Part shown: piece after piece, positions 19,451-28,947 of the stretch
How positions within the stretch are numbered: position 1 is the first letter of the stretch
Layout: each line of letters opens with the position of its first letter
Assembly: GCF_000346615.1 (NCBI RefSeq)
Contig: NZ_ANNU01000033.1
Coordinates: 1 to 64,000 of the forward strand
Direction of reading: 5' to 3'
Length of the DNA stretch: 64,000 nt
Source of the DNA: Nafulsella turpanensis ZLM-10
GTDB lineage: Bacteria; Bacteroidota; Bacteroidia; Cytophagales; Cyclobacteriaceae
Made by a program: the position numbers and the translations under genes
Notes under the pieces: model-generated
Database searches by the model: none
What the model was told of the DNA's origin: nothing
What the model saw: the letters and a program-made list of their open reading frames with translations, nothing else

Positions 19451-20326
19451 CTAAGTTTGTGAGGGTAACAGGATTGTACTTTTGTATTTGCGTGGGGAGA
19501 AGCCGAATTTTTCTTTGAATATCCTGATAAAGTGGGAGGTGTTTTCAAAGCCACTGCCAAAAGCTATTTCATTAATATCTTTTCCGGTTGTTTCCAACAA
19601 ATATTTCCCATGCTCCAGACGCTTTTTTGTCAACCATTTCCCTGGCGGAATCCTATAGAGTTTTACGAAATCCCGCTCAAAAGTTGATAGGCTTCTACCG
19701 GATAACCAGGCAAATTCTTCTAGTGGCAGATGATAGCTGAAATTCGTTTGCAGTGTACTACTGAGGGAGATCCTTGCCTCGGTGCACAGTTGTTTGAAAT
19801 AGTGGGAAAGCGGAGAATTTTGATGGAAATAAACAGAATTAATGATCAGCTCCTCAAATTTCATCTGGAGCAGACATTCAGCAGGAGTAACAGATTCCTG
19901 AAAATAGGAAAGGACAGACTGGTAATAGCTAGCTAAAACTTTATTTACCCGGAGGGGAATCAAAGAATCGTTTTCTTCACCTTTACTCAAGCTGGAGATC
20001 GGCAGATCATAATTTTTCAATTATTTCTTCAATAAATTCATATGCAACGAAAGCTAGTAGTGCGCAAAAATCATCCTTAAAAATCTGGTGGCCCACATAA
20101 GCACCTTTTTTTATAAATATGGAATCACCAGGTCCCACCATAAAGGTCTTTTCAGGAGTTCTCCATATCTTCTTCCCCTTTAAAACCTAGACAAAAAATT
20201 GTGGTGGGACCAAATTCCCAACCGGCTCCCCTCCGCCATACAATCGAAAATGGTAAAAACTAGCTCATTTACCCTGAGCTTCTGGTAATTATTGTTATTG
20301 ACAATAAAATCATTAAGGTTGAGCAT
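19451..20326 (-). pseudogene. frameshifted AraC-family regulator (ExsA/cupin type)
   Basis: The C-terminal half (19451-20020) is a good AraC double HTH (LEEFAWLSGRSLSTFERDF and INEIAFGSGFENTSHFIRIFKEKFGFSP). Upstream, other frames from ATG 20326 encode the matching N-terminal domain (DFIVNNNNYQKLRVNE, then WRTPEKTFMVGPGDSIFIKKG). At least two frameshifts separate the pieces, one near 20190 and one near 20015. The 189-codon downstream ORF could still start from TTG 20020 as a DNA-binding domain alone. I regard the gene as inactivated unless these are sequencing errors. Confidence 0.7.
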
Positions 20327-20543
20327 ATATTTTCCCCTTTAGAAATCCATATACTTTTTCTTTTCTGTGTCTTTGTTAATATAAGCAATATTTGAATGTA
20401 AAAATATTTAACTACCTGACATAGAGCTGAATAGAAAAAAGACACCAGACTATATTCTCTTGCAGACGAAAAAAAATTGTAAGGCAGATAATATCCACCA
20501 CATAACCTTCCAGTACTTCTTTATTCTTATTTGTCATTTCGGT

Positions 20544-22712
20544 TTAATCTTTACTGTTTATACTTCTCTTTAGCAGCTGCGCATTAACAGCCACCACAAC
20601 GGTACTGAGGCTCATTAAGGCCGCCCCTATTGCCGGCGATATCATTATACCCTGATTGTAGAGAACACCAGCAGCCAAGGGCAAGGCAACAATATTATAA
20701 GCCGTTGCCCAGAAAAGGTTCTGAATCATTTTCCGGTAAGTCGCTTTCCCAAAAAGGATAAGAGAGGCAATATCCTTAGGGTTGCTATTGACCAGGACAA
20801 TATCTGCCGTTTCAGCTGCCACGTCGGTTCCGGAACCTACAGCAATGCCCACATTGGCCTGTGCCAGTGCAGGCGCATCGTTTACTCCATCGCCCGTCAT
20901 CGCTACAAATTCCCCCTGAGCTTGTAGTTCCTTTACCTTCTCCTGCTTCTGGTGGGGCAGTACATTCGCAATGAAGCCATCCATGTGCAGAGCCTTACTA
21001 ACACTTCCGGCCACTCTTTCATTATCGCCCGTCAGTAACAGGTTCTTTATTCCATTATCTTTCAGGGTTTTAATGGCTTCGGCTGATTCTGGTCTTATCT
21101 GGTCCCGAAGGGTAATATATCCTGTTACTTTCCTTTCTACCATTACATATACCACCGTTTCCACTCCTTCTTCTGCTGAACTTTCAGGTACCTGGATATT
21201 GAATTCCTGAATGTAATTAGGACCTACCACCTTAATGTCTTTTCCTTCCACCACTCCTTCCAGACCTTTGCCTGGTAAGTAGTTGAAGTTTTCTGACGCA
21301 GGAACCTGAATATTTTCTTCTTTTGCTCTCCGAAGGATGCCCTGGGAAATATAATGCTCTGAATTCTGCTCTACTCCGGCAGCTAAACGAAGCATTTCTT
21401 CTTTGCTGGTGGTGTTGTCAAAAACCACCACCTGCGAAATTTCATGAGAGCCCTGGGTAAGGGTCCCGGTCTTATCAAAAATAATGGTGGTGATTTTCCG
21501 GGAATTCTCAAAGGCCGTGCGATTGCGGATAAGCAGGCCATTCTTCGCCGATACAGCTGTAGAAATGGCCACCACAAGGGGAATGGCAAGCCCAAGGGCA
21601 TGCGGACAGGAAATCACCATAACAGTTACCATCCGCTCCAGGGCAAAATCCAGTTCTGCTCCAACGAAAAGCCATACCGCTAGGGTAATGAAGCCTGCGG
21701 AAAGAGCTGTGTATGCAAGCCATTTTGCAGCCCTGTCTGCCAGGTGCTGGGTGGCGGACTTTGTTTTCTGAGCATCCTGCACGAGGTTGATTACCTTCTT
21801 CAGGTAACTTTCTTCCCCGGTATGCTCCACTTTCACTCTTATCGAACCATTGCCGTTGATGGAACCTCCGATTACCTTCTCCCCTTTCACCTTTTGTACC
21901 GGTTTGCTTTCACCCGTCAGCATACTTTCATTGAGGTAGCTCTCCCCTTCTTCCACCAAACCATCGGCAGGCACTTTTTCTCCCGGCCGTACGAGGATGG
22001 TATCACCTTTCCGAAGATCATCTATCCTTACCTTTATCGTCTTTCCATTCCGAATTACAGAGGCTTCGGCAGGCATCATACTTACCAGCAGTTCAAGGGC
22101 TTTCGAAGCTCCCATCACAGATTTCATTTCAATCCAGTGCCCCAGCAGCATCACCACGATAAGAGTAGCAAGTTCCCAGAAGAAGTCCATCCCCTCCAGG
22201 CCAAAGACAGTAGCGGTACTGTAAAAGTAGGCAACGCTAATACCAATACCAATCAGGGTCATCATACCGGGAGCCTTTTTCTTTACTTCCTCTACTAAAC
22301 CTGTAAGGAAAGGCCAGCCCCCGTAAAAGTAGATAATGGTGGAAAGACCAAAGGAAATCCATAGCTGCGTAGAAACATCCATGCCCAGGCTATAGCCCAG
22401 CAGGTGCTGGATCATAGGGCTCAGCACAATAACAGGAATGGACAAAACCAGAGAAACCCAGAACCTCTTTTTAAAGTCTTCAATCATCATCTGATGATGA
22501 TTGTGGTGACCACCATGGTGGTCATGTTTTCCCTGCCCAATATGCTCATGGTGGGGCGGGTGCGAACCTTCCCCATGCGGCATAGCCTTTTGGTGTGCAT
22601 GAAGGGTCTTTTCCTCCAGCCGTTCTTCTACCTGGTTTTTCTGGCTTTCAGCCTCTTTGGAGGAGGACTCATGCTGATGGTGATCATTTTGGTGGTGGGA
22701 ATGCTTGGCCAT
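20544..22712 (-). CDS. copB: CopB-type copper-exporting P1B ATPase (CPH motif)
   Basis: The 722-residue P-type ATPase pumps copper ions out across the inner membrane. The N-terminal ~80 residues are a His-rich metal-binding tail (repeated HH/HQ clusters) instead of an HMA domain. Motifs are TGES in the actuator domain, the intramembrane SCPHALGLAIP in place of CPC (typical of the P1B-3/CopB group), the phosphorylation site DKTGTLTQ and GDGVNDAPALAQ. The usual P1B SEHP nucleotide-binding signature reads SEHY here. The gene stands alone on the minus strand, divergent from a small HMA protein at 23009. Cu2+/Cu+ specificity is inferred from CPH and the His-rich tail. Confidence 0.92.
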   Translation of the reverse strand: MAKHSHHQNDHHQHESSSKEAESQKNQVEERLEEKTLHAHQKAMPHGEGSHPPHHEHIGQGKHDHHGGHHNHHQMMIEDFKKRFWVSLVLSIPVIVLSPMIQHLLGYSLGMDVSTQLWISFGLSTIIYFYGGWPFLTGLVEEVKKKAPGMMTLIGIGISVAYFYSTATVFGLEGMDFFWELATLIVVMLLGHWIEMKSVMGASKALELLVSMMPAEASVIRNGKTIKVRIDDLRKGDTILVRPGEKVPADGLVEEGESYLNESMLTGESKPVQKVKGEKVIGGSINGNGSIRVKVEHTGEESYLKKVINLVQDAQKTKSATQHLADRAAKWLAYTALSAGFITLAVWLFVGAELDFALERMVTVMVISCPHALGLAIPLVVAISTAVSAKNGLLIRNRTAFENSRKITTIIFDKTGTLTQGSHEISQVVVFDNTTSKEEMLRLAAGVEQNSEHYISQGILRRAKEENIQVPASENFNYLPGKGLEGVVEGKDIKVVGPNYIQEFNIQVPESSAEEGVETVVYVMVERKVTGYITLRDQIRPESAEAIKTLKDNGIKNLLLTGDNERVAGSVSKALHMDGFIANVLPHQKQEKVKELQAQGEFVAMTGDGVNDAPALAQANVGIAVGSGTDVAAETADIVLVNSNPKDIASLILFGKATYRKMIQNLFWATAYNIVALPLAAGVLYNQGIMISPAIGAALMSLSTVVVAVNAQLLKRSINSKD

Positions 22713-23008
22713 AACAGTTTAAAAAGTTATTTCGGTACAGTATCTCTATTCAACCCCCTCCTATTGTGATGGTTTTATATCATTATGACTTTCCTGGACA
22801 ACATTTTGCCATAGAGAAGGAGTGTTATTCCCACCTATCCTCTTGAATAAGCATTCCTGTTGATTTTTTAAAGGCCTTGCCTCGATACCATCAGGAGAGG
22901 CCATAACAATAAGTTCTTCATATTCAGTAAATTGCCTCTCCTATCGGCAGAACCCATTATGCAGACCGGTCGTATCCAAATACAGATAAACATTTTAAAT
23001 AACTGAAA

Positions 23009-23248
23009 ATGAAGGTTTTAAAATTCAAAACAAATATAAACTGCGGTGGCTGCGTAAAAGCAGTTACCCCTTACTTAAATAGTGATGAATCTATCTCCAA
23101 ATGGCAGGTTGACACCAATAACCCGGATAAAATTTTAAGCGTATCTGGAGAAGAACTGGAACCGCATCAGGTAAAGAATCTGGTGGAGAAAGCAGGCTTC
23201 AAAGCAGAGGTAGTTAGGGTGCAGGGAATAGGTGGAGGGGACCTTTAG
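23009..23248 (+). CDS. HMA-domain copper chaperone-like protein
   Basis: A 79-residue single heavy-metal-associated domain with the metal site NCGGC (residues 12-16) in the first loop of a ferredoxin-like fold. It has no signal peptide, so it is probably cytosolic and delivers Cu+ to the ATPases. It diverges from copB, with 296 bp between the two starts containing nothing else recognisable. It resembles CopZ in size, but its MTCxxC motif is altered to NINCGGC. Confidence 0.85.
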   Translation: MKVLKFKTNINCGGCVKAVTPYLNSDESISKWQVDTNNPDKILSVSGEELEPHQVKNLVEKAGFKAEVVRVQGIGGGDL

Positions 23249-23435
23249 CCATTGTCCTTCACCTAAAAAGGCAAAGTCGATAAAGGATATAGCCGCTGAA
23301 AAGGACTAGTTGGAGAATGGGCTGTGGGGAAGACATAGTCAAAAAGCCAACCTTATTTTAGGCTGAGGCTATCTTCAGAAACCGCATTGTCTTATTTATC
23401 TTTTTCTGCATATTTGCATCAAAAAGAGTTCACCA

Positions 23436-24047
23436 ATGAAGAAAACTAGAATCGTAATTGCTGTTGCGGTGCTGTTAGCATCCTGCCAGGGCAATGAAGA
23501 AAATCATGAACAGCAGCAGCCTGCTGAGGAGCACCAGCACCCTTCAGCAGTTCAGGCCGGAGACCAGGCAGATGAAGGAGAGCAGAAGAAACCTCTAAGC
23601 CCCCACACCAGTACGATGGCCATGGTAGGAGACGCTCATATCCATATTGACTACAGCTCTCCCAGGGTTCGCAACAGAATCGTGTTCGGAGGTCTGGTAG
23701 CTCTGGATGAGGTGTGGGTTTCAGGCGCTCACAATGCTACCTGGCTGGAAACGAACCAAGCCTTAAAAATAGCAGGCAATGAATTACCCGCCGGAAAATA
23801 TGCTTTCTTTACCATTCCCGGAGAAGACCAGTGGACCGTAATTTTTAACCGCAACAGGGAGCAGCACGGCAAGGATGAGTACAAGCAGTCGGAAGATGTG
23901 TTCCGCTTTTCCGTTAAGCCGGAAACCCTTCAGGAGCCCAAAGAAGAACTTACTTATCAGGTAAATAAATTAAGCGACAAAGAAGGAACCATTTCGCTGG
24001 CATGGGAAAAGAAAAAAATCAGCTTTCCATTTGAGGTTATACAGTAG
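23436..24047 (+). CDS. DUF2911 lipoprotein
   Basis: The 203-residue protein has a lipoprotein signal (LLASC lipobox, Cys at residue 17), a Gln/Glu/His-rich linker to about residue 60, and a DUF2911 domain (STMAMVGDAHIHIDYSSP, VWVSGAHNATWLETN, LPAGKYAFFTIPGEDQWTVIFNR). DUF2911 proteins are common Bacteroidota envelope proteins of unknown biochemical role. The His-rich linker and position beside metal genes hint at metal binding in the periplasm. That link is an inference. Confidence 0.85.
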   Translation: MKKTRIVIAVAVLLASCQGNEENHEQQQPAEEHQHPSAVQAGDQADEGEQKKPLSPHTSTMAMVGDAHIHIDYSSPRVRNRIVFGGLVALDEVWVSGAHNATWLETNQALKIAGNELPAGKYAFFTIPGEDQWTVIFNRNREQHGKDEYKQSEDVFRFSVKPETLQEPKEELTYQVNKLSDKEGTISLAWEKKKISFPFEVIQ

Positions 24048-24061
24048 CTTCACAATACATA

Positions 24062-24410
24062 AACGCTCTATCCCTGGCTATTACGCTTTACATTTTATGG
24101 GGCGTTGGCGGAAGACTGAAAGACACGCTCCACTTAATGTTGAAGGGAGTCCCTGAGAACATCAACTTGCAGGAAGTAAAAGAGAAGCTACAACAGCTAA
24201 CCTATGTAAGCCCTATCCATCACGCGTGTCTGGTCGTTGGATGGCCAGCATCATGTACAAACCTCTCATCTGGTGCTGGAAAAATCAGCCGCTACCAGCA
24301 AATAGATGAAGTCCGGCAGCAAGCCATTCAGGCAGTGGAAGAATGGAATTTTAGCCACCACACCTACAGTTCGAACTCGACACGGAAAAATGTCCTCTAC
24401 TGGAAAAAGA
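24062..24410 (+). pseudogene. C-terminal remnant of a cation diffusion facilitator (CzcD-like)
   Basis: Across two frames this stretch encodes the last membrane segment and cytoplasmic domain of a CDF transporter: LYILWGVGGRLKDTLHLMLKGVPENI, QEVKEKLQQLTYVSPIHHACL, then in another frame WSLDGQHHVQTSHLVLE, and near the end FELDTEKCPLLE. Frameshifts near 24222 and 24350 break it and the N-terminal four transmembrane segments are missing. CzcD proteins export Zn, Co or Cd, so the island once had such a pump. Confidence 0.65.
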
Positions 24411-24556
24411 ATAAAAGAGAAAGTCCTAAACTTCTTCTTTTATTCAATGCTTTACATCTTTTTGAATACAGAAAATGTTTTTAGGCCAAACTTTTTAATC
24501 TATAATGATCATGAAGCTGTTTTTTAATGAATGTGATAAAGGAAAAGAAGGTACAC

Positions 24557-24802
24557 ATGAGTATTTGGTTATGGGTATTAGTTTTACTCGCTGCGGTATG
24601 GGCAGCCGATTGGGGAGCAGAGCATTTAGTCAAACCTTTAAAGAAGTTAAGAAAATAGTGGGGCTTTGGCTGGCCGTACAGCCGCAAGTCCGGAAATAGG
24701 GATTAACATTACCAGTGCCATTGCAGGTGTGGGGGATAACGATTTAGGTCCCATATTTGGCTCCAGGATTGTTGCCATTCCTTTTATGGTGATTCCAGTA
24801 TG
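24557..24802 (+). pseudogene. remnant of a Na+/Ca2+-exchanger-family membrane protein
   Basis: The frame from ATG 24557 gives a membrane start (MSIWLWVLVLLAAVWAADWG, then KPLKKLRK) followed by a stop. After frameshifts, SPEIGINITSAIAGVGD and IFGSRIVAIPFMV resemble the alpha-repeat of CaCA-family antiporters. Only about 80 codons remain. The family call rests on short matches and is moderately secure. Confidence 0.45.
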
Positions 24803-24833
24803 AGAATTTGTTAAAAAGAAGAGAAATCAAATT

Positions 24834-25523
24834 TCAGGGCATCAGCGCAATGAAAACCATGCTATAATAGTACCCAACAAATAAGAGAGCAAAACCACTA
24901 ACAACCTGAATACTACGTCTGAGCCAGGTTAATTGCGCCAGGCGTGATACGGCCCCGGCAAACAATCCGACTAATAAAAAGGGCAATCCCCTGCCCAGGC
25001 CGAAAGAAAAGGCCAGGGTCAGCCCATAATAAGGATTTGCGGTAGCGGCAGCAACGGATAGCAAGAGCAAGAGCGGGGCAGCAGAAGTGCCCAGGCTAAA
25101 AATAAACCCGTATAAAACGGCTCCTCCTATGCCGGGTCTTCTCATTGCTGCCAGTTTCGTTACTTTTATACGGGGGCCATAGAAAGCAGCGATAGCAGCG
25201 ATAACTGAAATAATAACCATGGCCAGGGCCCAATAGCGTCCAAAAGATTCTGTCAGTATCACTCCTATCCTGCCTGCCAGAGCTCCTAGTATGGTCAGAC
25301 TTATAACAATTCCAACAAAGAAGCCCCCTGCAATCAAAAAGCCATAGCGGGATTTACCTTCGGAGTTGCTGCTTGATAAGCCGGCTATACCCAGGCCTAC
25401 AGGAAGGGTGCAGGGACAAACGCCACTGGATACGATTCCCGCCAAAAAAGCAATCGCAAAACTCAACAAAGATGCTTCCGAAAGATCTCCTCCAAAATTA
25501 TCAAAAAACCTTTCTAATGTCAT
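24834..25523 (-). CDS. CcdA/DsbD-like inner-membrane protein
   Basis: The 229-residue protein has about six transmembrane segments and belongs to the CcdA/DsbD transmembrane superfamily. The first core helix carries GVCPCTLPVGLG, with a Cys-Pro-Cys pair where CcdA has its redox-active cysteine. The second half (SLGTSAAPLLLLLSVA) lacks the matching cysteine, so electron transfer by the CcdA mechanism is doubtful. Its ATG overlaps the stop of the HMA lipoprotein gene by 1 bp (TAATG), so the two are translationally coupled. Metal or thiol transport in the periplasmic HMA pathway is the likely role. Confidence 0.75.
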   Translation of the reverse strand: MTLERFFDNFGGDLSEASLLSFAIAFLAGIVSSGVCPCTLPVGLGIAGLSSSNSEGKSRYGFLIAGGFFVGIVISLTILGALAGRIGVILTESFGRYWALAMVIISVIAAIAAFYGPRIKVTKLAAMRRPGIGGAVLYGFIFSLGTSAAPLLLLLSVAAATANPYYGLTLAFSFGLGRGLPFLLVGLFAGAVSRLAQLTWLRRSIQVVSGFALLFVGYYYSMVFIALMP

Positions 25524-25909
25524 TACCTGTTCTTTTCAGTTACCGGTTCACCTGCTTTATACCCTATTCTTTTGATGGCATCCTGAATTTGCTGAGGTGT
25601 AATAGTCCCTTCTTCGTAAAAGACGGTTGCATTCCGGTGCTGAAGGCTTACCTCCACCCCTTCTAAGGCATCTAAAGACTTCAGCTCCTTTTTTATGCTC
25701 GCTACACAGGCATTGCAGCTCATTCCTTCAATAGGTATCGTTGTTTTCGTAAGGTTTTGAGCAGGAAGTTTCTGCTCACTCTTTTCCTGCTTGTCTTCGC
25801 CTGGAGAAGAGCAGGAAAAGGCCATTACGAAGATAAAAAAGACACAAAAGAAGGGTAGGCGGCTATACCATTGCGCCCTCTTTGCTTTTATGGAATTGTT
25901 TCTACCCAT
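25523..25909 (-). CDS. periplasmic HMA-domain lipoprotein
   Basis: A signal with a probable lipobox (FVMAFSC) precedes a Glu/Lys-rich linker and a C-terminal HMA domain with GMSCNAC (about residue 65) and IKRIGYKAG, the typical end of the fold. It should bind a soft metal ion in the periplasm and exchange it with the neighbouring ATPase or CcdA-like protein. I start it at ATG 25909; a GTG at 25933 adds eight residues. It begins 30 bp after the ATPase gene and overlaps the CcdA-like gene by 1 bp. Confidence 0.8.
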   Translation of the reverse strand: MGRNNSIKAKRAQWYSRLPFFCVFFIFVMAFSCSSPGEDKQEKSEQKLPAQNLTKTTIPIEGMSCNACVASIKKELKSLDALEGVEVSLQHRNATVFYEEGTITPQQIQDAIKRIGYKAGEPVTEKNR

Positions 25910-25939
25910 ATGAATAAAGGTTAATTTTAACACAGTATA

Positions 25940-28336
25940 TCAAGCTTCCACAGCCGTAAATCCGGCATTGCGGATAGCATCCTTCACCTCCTGCTGTTTT
26001 AATTTGCCGGATTCATAGCGAACATACACATGCTTTTGAAATACTTTTGGTTTAACCTCCCGGATTCCGTGTAAATCTTTCAAAGCAGTGGTAATGGTTT
26101 CCGCACAGCCTTCACAAACCATGTTTGGTATTTTAAACTCCACTTCCGCCACTGAGGCTGCCTCCTCATCCTGAGCAGTTTCAAGCTTAAGTCCTCTGAT
26201 TCTTAAGGTATTTAATAAAATGGCGAAGATGCTAAGGATCATGATAATGATGGCAAACATAGGAGTGATAAAGCCTAAAGCAGCCAGTGCCATACCCACA
26301 ATATTGAACAAGACAGCCACTATCACATTCCCTGTCATAATCCGGTAACTAGCCTTGCCCAGGATAAGGGCGTTCAGTACATCCATCAGTTTATCCCCAA
26401 TCAAAATAACCCCTGCCGATTCAATGGCTACATCCGTACCAGCCCCAATGGCAATACCCACATCAGACTGTGCCAGTGCAGGGGCATCGTTAATTCCGTC
26501 GCCTACCATCGCCACTGTATGGCCTTTGCCCTGGATTGATTCGATGGCTGATACTTTATCTGCCGGAAGCAGTTCTGCATATACCTGCTGTATTCCCAAC
26601 TGTCTGCCAATGGCTTCTGCTACGGGCCTGGAATCGCCTGTTAACATCACCGATTGAATATTTCGCTGGCTTAGCTTTTTTATAACCTGCTCTACTCCCT
26701 GTCGAGGAGTATCCTGTAAGGCTATCAGCCCAATAACCTCTTCTTGTCTTGCCAGCACCACAACCGTTTTCCCTCCTGAGCTCAGAAAATCGATCTTTTC
26801 TTTTACAGCATCAGAAAATCGAATTTCCTTTTCTTCCATAAAAGAAGGCTTGCCGATCAGGACATTTTTATCTTCTACAGTTGCCACTATTCCTTTTCCC
26901 GGAACAGCCCGGAAGCTTTGGGTTTTAAGCTTGTTCACACCTTCCCGCTGGGCAAAGAAGGTAATGGCCTGCCCCAACGGGTGCTCCGACTGGCTCTCAA
27001 CAGTGGCGGCCAGAGCCATCACTTCTGCGGGCGATGCATTAAAGGCTTCTACATCTGTAACCGTAGGTCTGCCATAAGTAAGCGTACCGGTTTTATCGAA
27101 TACAATGGTATCTACTTTGGAAAGCCCGTAAAACACTTCACTTGCCTTAACTAAAAGGCCAATGGAAATACCCTTCCCGCCTGCAATAGCTGCCAGCATA
27201 GGCGTGGTAATGCCCAATGCACAGGGGTAACCCATAATCATCGTAGTAAGTAAGACAAGCGTGGCTGCTGCAAAATCTCCTGTGATAAGGGCCCAGCCTG
27301 CAAAGGCAAGTCCGGCTACGATAAAGACCACTGGCCCATAATAATTCATTAGCCGGTCAGCCAGAAGCTCAATAGGTGGTTTCCGTTCCGATATCTGGCT
27401 CATGAGCCGAACAATCTGATTGAGGAAACTATCCTGCCCTACCTTCATCACCCGTACCTGCAATGCACCATCTAAGTTCAGGGTACCGCCAATAACTGCA
27501 GCACTTACCTCTTTGGTAACAGGCGAGGATTCCCCTGTAAAGCTGGATTCATCTACACTGGCAATTCCCTCCACAACTTCTCCGTCAAGCGGTATCCGCT
27601 CTCCCGGACGTACTTCCACAACTTCTCCTACCGCAACATCCTGGGTAAATACCTCTACAGATTGCCCAGCCCGAAGTACTCTTGTTTTGGAGGGTTGCAG
27701 GGAAAGGAGCTTTCGGACAGCCTCCGATGCTTTTTTGCGGGTGTTAAGTTTAAAATAGGCAAAAAACAGGTGAAGGGACATGAGCCAGGCTGCCACTGGC
27801 AGGAAGTTGGGCCAGGCAGGATTAAAAAGGGAGAGTGTGCCAATGATAAACGACCCCCATGCCCCGGCGGAGAGCAATACATTGGCATTGATCACGCGTT
27901 GCCCAATAGCCATCAGTGTCTTGCGCAAAATAGGGTATCCTACCCATAGAAGTACTACCGTTGCCACTGCGAAACTAAACCAGGCTCTGGTCTGAGCCGG
28001 CAAACCAAATAAATTCAGCGGGTCTGCTAAAAGCACAATCACAGAAAGGATCATACCGATGGTTCCCCGCTGCTTTACCAGCTGAAAAACATCTTCATCT
28101 GTTTGATACTGCTGCACTTCTGTAGCGGATACATTATATCCCAACTTCTCAACAGCTTGCGCAAGCGCTTCACGGCTCATTTGAGCAGTATCCGCTTCAA
28201 CCAGCACAATACCATGTACCAGGTTCACCAGTACACTTTTCACTGCCGGGTATCTTTTCAGGGCCTTCTCCACACTCATGGTGCAAAATGAGCACATAAG
28301 TCCGGAGACTTTCATTTGAACTGTTTCAGTTGCCAT
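25940..28336 (-). CDS. P1B-type metal ATPase with N- and C-terminal HMA domains and YPC motif
   Basis: The 798-residue heavy-metal ATPase has an N-terminal HMA domain (GLMCSFC, residues 12-18) and a second HMA domain at the extreme C-terminus (NMVCEGC, about residue 740), an unusual placement. Core motifs are intact: FTGES, DKTGTLTYG, QSEHPLG and GDGINDAPAL. The intramembrane metal motif reads GYPCALGITTP, Tyr replacing the first Cys of CPC. The substrate is therefore uncertain; Cu+ is the default, but Hg2+ is a reasonable alternative given the merTP genes nearby. It lies in a four-gene minus-strand operon between two other HMA proteins. Confidence 0.88.
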   Translation of the reverse strand: MATETVQMKVSGLMCSFCTMSVEKALKRYPAVKSVLVNLVHGIVLVEADTAQMSREALAQAVEKLGYNVSATEVQQYQTDEDVFQLVKQRGTIGMILSVIVLLADPLNLFGLPAQTRAWFSFAVATVVLLWVGYPILRKTLMAIGQRVINANVLLSAGAWGSFIIGTLSLFNPAWPNFLPVAAWLMSLHLFFAYFKLNTRKKASEAVRKLLSLQPSKTRVLRAGQSVEVFTQDVAVGEVVEVRPGERIPLDGEVVEGIASVDESSFTGESSPVTKEVSAAVIGGTLNLDGALQVRVMKVGQDSFLNQIVRLMSQISERKPPIELLADRLMNYYGPVVFIVAGLAFAGWALITGDFAAATLVLLTTMIMGYPCALGITTPMLAAIAGGKGISIGLLVKASEVFYGLSKVDTIVFDKTGTLTYGRPTVTDVEAFNASPAEVMALAATVESQSEHPLGQAITFFAQREGVNKLKTQSFRAVPGKGIVATVEDKNVLIGKPSFMEEKEIRFSDAVKEKIDFLSSGGKTVVVLARQEEVIGLIALQDTPRQGVEQVIKKLSQRNIQSVMLTGDSRPVAEAIGRQLGIQQVYAELLPADKVSAIESIQGKGHTVAMVGDGINDAPALAQSDVGIAIGAGTDVAIESAGVILIGDKLMDVLNALILGKASYRIMTGNVIVAVLFNIVGMALAALGFITPMFAIIIMILSIFAILLNTLRIRGLKLETAQDEEAASVAEVEFKIPNMVCEGCAETITTALKDLHGIREVKPKVFQKHVYVRYESGKLKQQEVKDAIRNAGFTAVEA

Positions 28337-28374
28337 AGCTTTTTCGTTTCAGACTAAATAATGCCAGTCAGCAA

Positions 28375-28701
28375 TTACTTACCCTCTTTCTTTAATTCTG
28401 CCTTAAAACCTCTTTTCTCAATCAGGCCAATAATCTCCTTTTCTGAAATCTTGCTCTTATCATACTGGATTTCAGAAGTACCGGAATCGAAAGTGGTTGT
28501 ACTTTTCACGATTCCATCCTGCTGCTTTAGCATATTGTCGATACCATTGGCACATCCTGCCTGGCAGCTCATGCCCTTAACCTTTAGCTGAAGGGCCTCT
28601 ATAGTTGCTTCCGTTCTTTCCATCTTGATCGAATTTTGATTTTCCTGTGTTTGTGCTTTTAATTCAAAACTGGGTAGCAGGGTACCGAAGCAGGCTAACA
28701 A
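28375..28701 (-). CDS. secreted HMA-domain protein with GMSCQAGC site
   Basis: This 108-codon ORF has a hydrophobic leader ending near KAQ and an HMA domain whose metal loop reads GMSCQAGCANGI, one residue longer than the usual CxxC. No ATG precedes it in frame; the start is TTG 28701 or an upstream ATC/GTC-type codon. It is the first gene of the operon HMA, YPC-ATPase, HMA lipoprotein, CcdA-like, and begins about 77 bp downstream of a TACCTTTGC -7 box. Probably a periplasmic metal-binding protein. Confidence 0.72.
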   Translation of the reverse strand: MLACFGTLLPSFELKAQTQENQNSIKMERTEATIEALQLKVKGMSCQAGCANGIDNMLKQQDGIVKSTTTFDSGTSEIQYDKSKISEKEIIGLIEKRGFKAELKKEGK

Positions 28702-28777
28702 AATGACACCTGTTTTTTTACTATTGATCTCATAGCATTGTAAGTAGGGTATAATAATCCTTCCTTTTAGAGGTTAT

Positions 28778-28809
28778 GCAAAGGTAGAGTCAGGGGGAGG
28801 GGGGTATGC
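28778..28809 (-). promoter_or_regulatory. promoter and G-tract (CsoR-type) operator of the YPC-ATPase operon
   Basis: On the minus strand TACCTTTGC (28778-28786) matches the Bacteroidota -7 consensus TAnnTTTG. Directly upstream, 28791-28809 reads CAGGGGGAGGGGGGTATGC on the plus strand. CsoR/RcnR proteins bind G/C tracts flanked by AT. A matching GAGGGGGTGTGC lies at the same distance from the -7 box of the csoR-like gene itself. Confidence 0.6.
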
Positions 28810-28947
28810 AAAAGAAAATTATACTTTTTGCATCATGATCGGGTTGTATACTTCATACAAAGGCGCATGAAGATTTTCCTAAATCAGGTTTAAACCAAAT
28901 GCAGCAAGGAAAATAAGAATGTAAAGTATTTTTTGCACGCTACAGAA

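Noticed and set aside
21744-22298. 184-codon plus-strand ORF opposite copB
   Set aside because: Antisense shadow of copB with no recognisable domain.
22752-22762. CAACCCCCTCC near the copB start as a further CsoR-type operator
   Set aside because: The G-tract matches, but the TATGC/TGTGC flank is missing and the orientation differs; too weak.
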